DNA of 20,178 nt, from positions 1 through 20,178 of the IMG/VR virus record IMGVR_UViG_3300046090_000022; one strand, given 5' to 3'. This document shows, piece by piece, positions 15,670-20,178 of the stretch. The DNA comes from a virus. Each line of letters begins with the position of its first letter. Within the stretch, counting starts at the first letter, position 1. A model generated the notes under the pieces. The model saw only the letters and a program-made list of their open reading frames with translations, was not told the origin of the DNA and ran no database searches. The position numbers and the translations under genes are program-made.

Positions 15670-15987
15670 TTACAAGGTTATATCAATACTTGCAGAAACA
15701 AATCCGGTTACTGCCGCAACAGCAATCAAACGAATACGCTCGTTTACAGCCATTGTCACTTCTTCCACCTGCGGCCCACCAGATATAGTTCCATAGGCTG
15801 GTACTGCAATAATCTGTGACTTAATCACAGTAGTTCCATCTGAGGCAACATGCTGTAGTTCTAACGCACACTGCACAGTGGCGGCAACAGTGCACTTGAA
15901 CATGCGCTGTTTAGCTGGCAATGGGCCGGTATCAACAATAACTTGGTTTAGAATTGGATTTGGTAATCTACCACTTGCATACCACAT
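15670..15987 (-). CDS. Small beta-rich virion-type protein
   Basis: A 105-residue protein with alternating hydrophobic strands: RMFKCTVAATVQCALELQHV, then IIAVPAYGTISGGPQVEEV and a final FVSASIDITL. It belongs to the run of small beta proteins of this region and shares the ISGGP element with the 150-residue gene at 13839-14291, so the two may be distant copies. The ribosome site AAGGGGAATAATT before the ATG at 15987 is strong. Role unknown; a minor virion protein is likely. Confidence 0.6.
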   Translation of the reverse strand: MWYASGRLPNPILNQVIVDTGPLPAKQRMFKCTVAATVQCALELQHVASDGTTVIKSQIIAVPAYGTISGGPQVEEVTMAVNERIRLIAVAAVTGFVSASIDITL

Positions 15988-15999
15988 AATTATTCCCCT

Positions 16000-16671
16000 T
16001 TAAGGTGTGAATTCATCCCAAGATGCTGTGAATACCATACGGCGGTTAGCGGTGGTTACGGCAGCGGCACTCCATACAACAATACCTTCTCCGGGTTTTA
16101 ATATAATCTCTTCATGGTCGCTAGAGGGATCAAAGTCATCCACATACGGATTCCAGTGACCAGCACCTCCCGTTACTAAGTCCATTGTTGGAAGTAGCAT
16201 ATTATCAATTACCGCGCCAAGAGTTGGAACGGCAGTTGCAAAGGCTGCCGTCATATTGCCTTGGTTTGTGGCATCCCCTGAATTTATCTTTGCGGGTGTG
16301 GCTACTGCACCTGAGTTTACTCCTGTGAATGTAAAACGGTTTGCCCTAATCTCACCCACCAGCAAATCAACAGCAAGGGCGGTGAAATTAATCCTTGCTT
16401 TCATCCCGCTAATTTGCATCCAGATTGTGCTGGCTACTGGATTATACAACCAGCCAAATGCAGTAGTTGTGCCGTTCTGCGCGGCGATAGGGATAGTCAC
16501 AACACCACTACAGACTTTATAACGACCAGTAACATCACGCCCATCTCCAATGAGCACAACATCTTCGTGTACTGTATCAGCGCCAACTGTACGTGAGTAC
16601 GTCCGTTTTTTCTTTCCTGTGTTACCTGTATCTAGAGGTAACTGTACAAACCCTGCTACTGGTGCTGCCAT
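16000..16671 (-). CDS. Virion structural-type protein
   Basis: A 223-residue protein beginning VAGFVQLPLDTGNTGKKKRTYSRTVGADTVHEDVV and ending with PGEGIVVWSAAAVTTANRRMVFTASWDEFTP. The start (Q-L-P-x-D-T-G-N-T-G-K-x-x-R) and the end (PGEGxVxW...ANRR...) match a type of beta-sandwich protein found in structural gene runs of many phages. The middle is Thr/Ala-rich with a region of strands (SGMKARINFTALAVDLLVGEI). It has a strong ribosome site (AAAGGAATAATATA) before the ATG at 16671. It is probably a tail or baseplate-like surface protein; the exact place is unknown. Confidence 0.65.
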   Translation of the reverse strand: MAAPVAGFVQLPLDTGNTGKKKRTYSRTVGADTVHEDVVLIGDGRDVTGRYKVCSGVVTIPIAAQNGTTTAFGWLYNPVASTIWMQISGMKARINFTALAVDLLVGEIRANRFTFTGVNSGAVATPAKINSGDATNQGNMTAAFATAVPTLGAVIDNMLLPTMDLVTGGAGHWNPYVDDFDPSSDHEEIILKPGEGIVVWSAAAVTTANRRMVFTASWDEFTP

Positions 16672-16685
16672 ATTATATTATTCCT

Positions 16686-17102
16686 TTATACTATTGTAAG
16701 TACGCCGTTGGTTGGATCAAAGTCTGCTGTAAATGTTTCTAATGCCAATAGAGAAATACTAGAAGCATAATCAGCCCAACCAATTAAAGGTTTTGTTGCA
16801 TCTGTATCATTATAAAGAACAGCATAACGGAATGGGCCAAATCCAGTTGTAGCAGTAAATACTACGTCTGCTAGAACTAACTTATAAGTACCTGTAGTTT
16901 GAGCACTAGATGTTATTGTAGCGGCTGTACCACCAGCAGTGTATCCACCACCAGTAGTAAGATCCGTGATGTTAGCATAGACAGTATTAGTAGCTACTGG
17001 AGCTGAGTTAGTAAGACAAATCTTAAGAACATCTGCTCCTAGATTATGTTTTTTCTCTGCTAGATCTTCTACAAAACAATTGAATTTATTAAGCGTTGCC
17101 AT
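16686..17102 (-). CDS. Virion-type protein of a common phage family
   Basis: A 138-residue protein with a widely seen phage pattern: MATLNKFNCFVEDLAEKKHN, then LKICLTNSAPVATNTVY, GGGYTAGGTAATITSSAQTT, TGFGPFRYAVLYNDT and LIGWADYASS. This family (N-K-F-x-x-F-x-x-x-L-x-x-x-x-H-N-L...G-P-F-R-Y-A-V-L-Y-N) is common in structural gene runs and is thought to be a beta-sandwich virion component. It starts inside the 3' end of the coiled-coil gene (14-base overlap), with AAAGG at good distance from the ATG at 17102. Confidence 0.7.
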   Translation of the reverse strand: MATLNKFNCFVEDLAEKKHNLGADVLKICLTNSAPVATNTVYANITDLTTGGGYTAGGTAATITSSAQTTGTYKLVLADVVFTATTGFGPFRYAVLYNDTDATKPLIGWADYASSISLLALETFTADFDPTNGVLTIV

Positions 17103-17568
17103 TTAGTAGCCTTTGTATTTGTTCTTTAGCAGAAGAAATTCTACTCTCTAGATCCGCTATTTCTTTTTGTTTAGTCTTAAGATAGATGTCATGATTCTTA
17201 ATATGTAATCTAAGTTTATCACACTCTTCATTAAGAATGGTTACTTCTTTTTCTTTTTCTTGCTTCCGCAGGCCATAGGTATTATCCAGTTCAGCTAACT
17301 TCTGTGCTTCATATTCTTTTATTTGATCTCGGACAAATATTTCTTTAGCTGATAGTTTATCATCCAGTTCAAGACTCTTATCTTGTTTAGATCTAATGTC
17401 TACTTTAAGTTTAGTCAGGGATGCTTCTAATTCCTTCTTAGAGGCACTTAGCTCCTTCGTATGTTGTTCCAAGGAGGCTAAGGCTATCAGAGCATTCTCT
17501 GCCTCTGCAAACGCTTTGTAGACCTTTACTTGCTTACGTATTTCTTCTAGGGCTAATTCATGGGACAT
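17089..17568 (-). CDS. Coiled-coil protein, unknown
   Basis: A 159-residue protein that is nearly all coiled coil: from residue 2 to about 155 it is rich in Leu, Lys, Glu and Gln with heptad spacing (EQHTKELSASKKELEASLTK; KEIADLESRISSAKEQIQRL), with no Pro breaks. Its start overlaps the previous stop (TAATG) and AAGGAAG lies in front. It is surrounded by beta-rich structural genes. Possible roles are a fibre shaft, an assembly chaperone or a tail measuring element, though it is short for the last. Nothing in the sequence selects one. Confidence 0.65.
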   Translation of the reverse strand: MSHELALEEIRKQVKVYKAFAEAENALIALASLEQHTKELSASKKELEASLTKLKVDIRSKQDKSLELDDKLSAKEIFVRDQIKEYEAQKLAELDNTYGLRKQEKEKEVTILNEECDKLRLHIKNHDIYLKTKQKEIADLESRISSAKEQIQRLLNGNA

Positions 17569-17924
17569 TAATTCTTCCTTACTAGCATAGAGACATTAAC
17601 TGATGTAGTACCATCTCCAGAAGAAACTCGTGGACGAATAGCTACTACAATCTCAGATACAGATTCTATCTTAGCTGTACTAATAGAAATAGCATTACCC
17701 TGTGGGTCGTTAAGAGTACCGTAGACAGAATTGTTATTAGTGCCTTCTACTACTACTAGACCACCTGCTCCAAATGTTCCGCTTACTTGTACACTACGAT
17801 CTGCATACTGACTCAAAGTAAAAGGTAGGCCAGTATCGTTAAGTGCAAGACCATTCCATGTTACTAACATAAAATCAGAGTTACCACTAATAGGAAAACT
17901 CTGCTCGTAGCTTATCTCAGCCAA
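17568..17924 (-). CDS. Beta-rich virion-type protein (TTG start)
   Basis: A 118-residue protein: FMLVTWNGLALNDTGLPF, YADRSVQVSGTFGAGGLVVVEG, then TLNDPQGNAISISTAKIESV and VVAIRPRVSSGDGTTSVNVSM. The pattern W-x-x-L-x-x-x-D-x-G-x-P...Y-x-D-R-x-V-x-x-x-G-x-F-G-x-G-G-x-x-x-x-x-G...x-R-P-x-x-x-x-G-D-G-x-x-x is common in phage structural runs and indicates a small beta-sandwich, probably on the virion surface. The start is TTG at 17924 with AAAGGA in front; the next Met is too far in. The gene is the second of the late transcript. Confidence 0.7.
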   Translation of the reverse strand: MAEISYEQSFPISGNSDFMLVTWNGLALNDTGLPFTLSQYADRSVQVSGTFGAGGLVVVEGTNNNSVYGTLNDPQGNAISISTAKIESVSEIVVAIRPRVSSGDGTTSVNVSMLVRKN

Positions 17925-17935
17925 AATAAATCCTT

Positions 17936-18151
17936 TTATATAAAATTAAAGCTTTCAGTAACAATATAGTACTGACAAGCATATGCATCTGTAGCAGTCA
18001 GATGAGCATAACAATGTAAGACCCAATTGTATACACTGCACGACAATTCATGTGTTAGACCATTACTACTTAAATACTTAGAACATTCTTTAAATTCTGG
18101 TAAGACTATAGTAAGAAATGGTTCCAGAGAAACTTTAGTTTCGAAGAACAT
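17936..18151 (-). CDS. First gene of the late transcript, 71 residues, unknown
   Basis: A small protein, MFFETKVSLEPFLTIVLPEF at the start, then a Ser/Tyr/Cys/His-containing middle (HELSCSVYNWVLHCYAHLTA), with four Cys (23, 38, 47, 59). It is supported by one of the better ribosome sites in the window (AAAGAGGGATACT before the ATG at 18151) and by its place directly behind the strong leftward promoter and leader. No signal peptide or clear membrane segment is seen. I do not recognise a family. The Cys residues do not form a clear zinc pattern. Being first in the operon, it may be regulatory, but there is no direct sign of this. Confidence 0.6.
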   Translation of the reverse strand: MFFETKVSLEPFLTIVLPEFKECSKYLSSNGLTHELSCSVYNWVLHCYAHLTATDAYACQYYIVTESFNFI

Positions 18152-18173
18152 AGTATCCCTCTTTAGTATTTAT

Positions 18174-18238
18174 GTATTATTTAATACTTCGGTTTCTTTG
18201 CTGAAACCTTCAGTGGAAGAGCCGCGCTCGTTACCACT
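18174..18238 (-). promoter_or_regulatory. Structured leader of the late transcript (three hairpins)
   Basis: Between the promoter start point and the first gene the minus-strand transcript can form three hairpins in a row. The first is AGTGG(TAAC)GAGC-GCG-GCTC(TT)CCACT at 18238-18212, two stems around an internal loop. The second is GGTTTC-AGCAAA-GAAACC at 18208-18191. The third is GTATT-AAAT-AATAC at 18187-18174. The ribosome site follows about 15 bases later. None has a U-tract, so they are not plain terminators. Smaller overlapping pairings (18201-18213, 18208-18219) are also possible. Confidence 0.6.
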
Positions 18239-18287
18239 CACTACTAGCTTAAGCATTCTTTTTATTAATTGCTTATACAATACATAT

Positions 18288-18316
18288 ATTATAGCATATT
18301 TTTAAGAGAAAGTCAA
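18288..18316 (-). promoter_or_regulatory. Strong leftward sigma-70 promoter (late operon)
   Basis: Minus strand: TTGACT (18316-18311), a 17-base spacer, then TATAAT (18293-18288), with TGC directly before the -10, an extended -10 element. Five of six -35 bases and all -10 bases match the consensus. The expected start is near 18281, giving a leader of about 130 bases before the gene at 18151. All late genes lie downstream in the same direction. Confidence 0.85.
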
Positions 18317-18357
18317 TAGATTTCTGATATATATTTTAATAGTGTCTCATTATTGAT

Positions 18358-18701
18358 ACATGTTCTAACTCATGTGACAGATCGTATAATATTGTATAAC
18401 GATCTGGAACGATTTATTCCTTTTCAATATCCCATAATTTCTGGTAGATTTTATTTAGGTGTAATGCACTATATAAAATAGTGTATAACCCCCCTTATAC
18501 CCCATAAGAATATTATTATATTAATATATTCTTATATTCTTATGACCATATCTATATTAGTATATTCTAATATTATTGTTTAATTATAACCACACCATAT
18601 CTATGACTATATTCTTATATACTTATAATCAATACATTCAACCAGTTACTATATATATCTAACTCAACTAACTTATCCATTATACTAATACTTAATAGTA
18701 T
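18358..18701. repeat. AT-rich block with several perfect dyads; candidate origin/control region
   Basis: No gene is seen here. The block is visibly the most AT-rich part of the window and holds dyads with these arms: 18358-18362/18371-18375 (ACATG), 18378-18385/18399-18406 (CAGATCGT), 18467-18472/18478-18483 (CACTAT), 18494-18498/18504-18508 (CTTAT), 18504-18513/18526-18535 (ATAAGAATAT, 10 bp), 18554-18560/18567-18573 (ATATTAG) and 18682-18687/18696-18701 (ATACTA). ACCATATCTAT occurs twice (18545 and 18594). A C6 run at 18489-18494 stands out. It lies between diverging transcripts. An origin, a regulator site cluster or simple AT-rich spacer are all possible. Confidence 0.45.
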
Positions 18702-18753
18702 CAACAACTTATAACCTACCATCTATTCTATCAATCGTTATTCAATTATCCAT

Positions 18754-18792
18754 TGATATAATCTTACATTTATTTATCGCTTTGTGTATAAT
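18754..18792 (+). promoter_or_regulatory. Rightward promoter candidates
   Basis: CTTACA (18763-18768), an 18-base spacer and a perfect TATAAT (18787-18792) form a plausible sigma-70 promoter. A second -10 with an extended element, TGATATAAT, lies at 18754-18762 but lacks a good -35. Either would transcribe the 34-codon frame, the following gene-free stretch and the gene at 19613. Confidence 0.6.
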
Positions 18793-18831
18793 GGGCACAT
18801 CGAACAACTAATTAATAAAGGAAATATAATT

Positions 18832-18936
18832 ATGTTTTTTCTTACTACTGATAATATATTCTATACCATTGATGAATACATGATGTTGAATAAAAGTGTA
18901 ATGGGTGAGTTTGTATATTGTTCTTTAATATATTAG
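18832..18936 (+). CDS. Possible 34-residue leader peptide
   Basis: ATG at 18832, preceded by AAAGGA about 10 bases upstream and by a promoter about 40 bases upstream. It encodes MFFLTTDNIFYTIDEYMMLN and 14 more residues, ending at TAG. The peptide has a mildly hydrophobic, Tyr/Phe/Met-rich composition without a clear membrane segment. No family is recognised. It is the only short frame between promoter and the gene-free stretch with both a start and a ribosome site. It could be a small early protein or a leader frame. Confidence 0.4.
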   Translation: MFFLTTDNIFYTIDEYMMLNKSVMGEFVYCSLIY

Positions 18937-19129
18937 TTGGTCGGTCATTGTTTTAAAGTAGAGCTTGCAAAATTATGTACATTGTGCTAAAGTGTGCATA
19001 ATCCTGACAAGTTCAGGGAATTGAACAAAGTAATAATAGAATGACTGCAAAGCTAATGTTGTGGGCGTGGGTGCGGTTAAGTGTTAGATAATACTATACT
19101 AAGTTATTATAACCCGAAGGTATTAATGC

Positions 19130-19158
19130 TTGACGAAGAATTGAATTTGTGAGATAAT
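19130..19158 (+). promoter_or_regulatory. Possible second rightward promoter
   Basis: TTGACG (19130-19135), a 17-base spacer and GATAAT (19153-19158): five of six matches in each hexamer with ideal spacing. It lies inside the gene-free stretch, about 455 bases before the gene at 19613. It overlaps one of the predicted RNA hairpins (19127-19133/19159-19165), so the similarity to a promoter may be a by-product. Confidence 0.35.
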
Positions 19159-19396
19159 GCAAGCGTAATAAATGAATTGATGTTGTGAATACTACACATA
19201 AACAAAGTAATATATTCTTTCCCGTGATGCGAAGATAACATTTAATGCAGGGTTATGGGGTACTAGTAAGTACCAACTAACCAAAGTAATATGATCTATA
19301 TGGTCTAATTGCTTGCAAGTTATCAAAACTAATACAGAATAAATAATCTAAGGGTTATCTGTATATGGTCACAAGCTAGGGCAAAGAAGGCAGATA

Positions 19397-19420
19397 ATAC
19401 TGGCAGTATGTAATACATAC
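19397..19420. repeat. Overlapping perfect palindromes
   Basis: ATACTG-G-CAGTAT (19397-19409) is a perfect 13-base dyad around a single G. It overlaps GTATGT-AAT-ACATAC (19406-19420), also perfect. Such paired dyads can be operator sites or RNA hairpins. Only one of the two could form at a time as an RNA hairpin. Confidence 0.5.
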
Positions 19421-19443
19421 CTAAGAACCACGCGACGAAAAGA

Positions 19444-19517
19444 TATATTCTAGTATCTAAAGCTAACAAGCTATGATGCATGACAATAGAATATACTTGA
19501 TGAGTGAGAAGTATATT
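19444..19517 (+). promoter_or_regulatory. Two mutually exclusive 9-bp stems before the rightward gene
   Basis: TATATTCTA (19444-19452) pairs perfectly with 19487-19495. AATATACTT (19490-19498) pairs perfectly with AAGTATATT (19509-19517). The two stems share 19490-19495 and cannot coexist, a layout seen in RNA switches. Neither is followed by a U-tract. The stretch ends about 95 bases before the next gene. Confidence 0.4.
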
Positions 19518-19612
19518 AAAAGAGTCGGTCACGCCTCATATATAGTATATTTCTTACTGGGCATATTATGTATGCTTTAAATTAATAACCTTTAAGAAAG
19601 AGAGACAATAAA

Positions 19613-20152
19613 ATGATTAACGATAAACAATTCAATAACACAATTAAGAACATCAAAAAAGGTAGCGAAGAATTAGCTCAAGCTATCCATGAAGCGGGTG
19701 TATTTGCCATTGCACAAGCTAACTTACACGGTAATGACGGCTTCGCACAACGCCTCATTGAGGCAATGGGTAAAAAACACGACACTCAACGTGTAGCTAC
19801 TTGGCTCATGAAGTTTGGCAAGTTGGGTATTAAACAGGGTGTTATGGTATTTCGTAAACGTGTAGATATTACACCAGAAAATGCACAAGTATTTATTGAT
19901 AATGCAGAAGCTACCCCATATTGGGAATTAACACCACAACCACAACTTAAAATGACGGTTGATTATCTTGCACTATTGCAAGGTATTGTTAAGCGTCATA
20001 CTACAGCCGAAGAAAGCCGTAAAGAAGGAAAAGAGGTTACAGAGCTGCATCCCGAAGTATTGTATTCTATTAAAGAGTTATTGAAGAAAATTGGCACAAC
20101 TGATATACTAGCAAAGAACGAAGCGGGTAAACCTGAAATGGTATCAGCTTAG
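19613..20152 (+). CDS. First rightward (probably early) phage protein, unknown
   Basis: A 179-residue, basic, mostly helical protein. Residues 1-60 (KQFNNTIKNIKKGSEELAQAIHEAGVFAIAQANLHGNDGFAQRLIEAM) have a pattern I associate with early-region proteins of many phages: a helix, then a helix ending A-x-x-x-H-G-(N/D)-x-x-x-x-x-x-L. Residues 60-85 continue with RVATWLMKFGKLGIKQGVMVF, a strand-like stretch and a motif WELTPQPQLK (104-113), then a C-terminal helix (LHPEVLYSIKELLKKIG). The role is unknown; DNA binding is a guess from basic charge. The ribosome site is AAGAAAGAGAGA before the ATG at 19613. The codons look better ordered than the flanking AT-rich DNA. AAAGGATTAATTAGATA after its stop suggests another gene starts just beyond the window. 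Confidence 0.75.
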   Translation: MINDKQFNNTIKNIKKGSEELAQAIHEAGVFAIAQANLHGNDGFAQRLIEAMGKKHDTQRVATWLMKFGKLGIKQGVMVFRKRVDITPENAQVFIDNAEATPYWELTPQPQLKMTVDYLALLQGIVKRHTTAEESRKEGKEVTELHPEVLYSIKELLKKIGTTDILAKNEAGKPEMVSA

Positions 20153-20178
20153 TAATAATACAAAGGATTAATTAGATA

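Larger units (their letters stand above)
18960..19575 (+). ncRNA. Candidate structured RNA (gene-free stretch with many helices)
   Basis: The 676 bases from 18937 to 19612 have no convincing gene but can form many helices. Examples: 18962-18968 with 19047-19054, enclosing a 12-bp hairpin (18972-18983/18991-19002) and a 5-bp hairpin (19003-19017). Others: 19075-19079/19110-19114 with 19088-19093/19105-19110; 19127-19133/19159-19165; 19259-19264/19269-19274; 19354-19362/19390-19398; 19397-19402/19404-19409; 19406-19411/19415-19420; 19444-19452/19487-19495. Several stems contain G-U pairs on the plus strand that would be A-C mismatches on the minus strand. AACAAAGTAATA occurs at 19024 and 19201, with a close copy at 19279, each after a hairpin. 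Size and phage setting recall large RNAs such as GOLLD and ROOL; identity is unproven. Confidence 0.45.

Noticed and set aside
18191-18208. GGTTTC-GAAACC hairpin as a terminator
   Set aside because: No U-tract on either strand; it fits better as part of the late leader.
19003-19026. GTTCA...TGAAC resembling a tRNA T-arm
   Set aside because: No acceptor stem, anticodon arm or CCA-type end can be fitted around it.
19364-19425. TATGG and CCTAAG, the two strands of the known 11-nucleotide tetraloop receptor
   Set aside because: The flanking bases do not form the continuing helices the motif needs, and the segments take part in other stems; kept only as a hint.
18940-19531. GTCGGTCA at both ends of the gene-free stretch, possible attachment or insertion repeat
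   Set aside because: Only 8 bases, differing flanks, and repeats of this size are expected by chance over this length; no integrase seen.
19329-19532. Open frame on the minus strand, 67 residues, hydrophobic
   Set aside because: GTG start with a poor ribosome site, and it lies opposite the candidate plus-strand RNA; no family pattern and neighbours on this strand are far away.
18937-19612. Group I or II intron
   Set aside because: No flanking split gene and no recognisable intron core or maturase; the HNH gene is far away on the other strand.
1-20178. CRISPR array, insertion sequence or integrase
   Set aside because: No regularly spaced repeats, transposase or recombinase pattern was seen.

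Overview
The window is part of the genome of a tailed, short-tailed (podovirus-type) bacteriophage with AT-rich DNA. The strongest markers all lie on the minus strand. In order of transcription (right to left) they are a large terminase, a portal, a scaffold-like protein, an HK97-type major capsid protein, a T7 gp11-like adaptor, a T7 gp12-like nozzle, a T7 gp13-like GNAT-fold protein and the start of a T7 gp14-like internal virion protein cut by the left edge. The host is probably Gram-negative, because promoters match the sigma-70 consensus and Shine-Dalgarno sites are common; this is inference, and the genus cannot be named from sequence alone.

Layout, right to left. 19613-20152 (+) is the first gene of a rightward, presumably early, region. 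18937-19612 has no convincing gene but is packed with inverted repeats that look like a structured RNA on the plus strand. 18832-18936 is a possible 34-residue leader peptide behind a rightward promoter. 18358-18701 is a very AT-rich block with several perfect dyads, a candidate origin or control region. At 18288-18316 a strong leftward promoter starts the late operon, whose leader carries three consecutive hairpins. 17936 to about 13839 holds small, mostly beta-rich virion proteins, a coiled-coil protein, a repeat protein and a possible small terminase. 13568-13837 is an HNH-type gene. 11985-13565 is a tail fibre, followed by two small genes and a lysis pair (holin plus DUF5675). Then come TerL, portal, the capsid unit, head fibre-like genes and tail genes.

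The late genes are tightly packed, often with TAATG or ATGA overlaps, so they are probably translationally coupled. Inside the operon a perfect consensus promoter (7306-7334) and a clear terminator (4727-4759) bracket a gene of unknown function, the scaffold, capsid and decoration-like genes. That gives the capsid proteins their own extra transcription unit. No phage RNA polymerase is visible here, and both best promoters are host-type.

Points most worth a second look are the candidate large RNA at 18960-19575, a small gene at 2939-3174 split at an A7 run that has the form of a -1 frameshift site, the structured late leader, and the capsid unit with its almost leaderless first gene.
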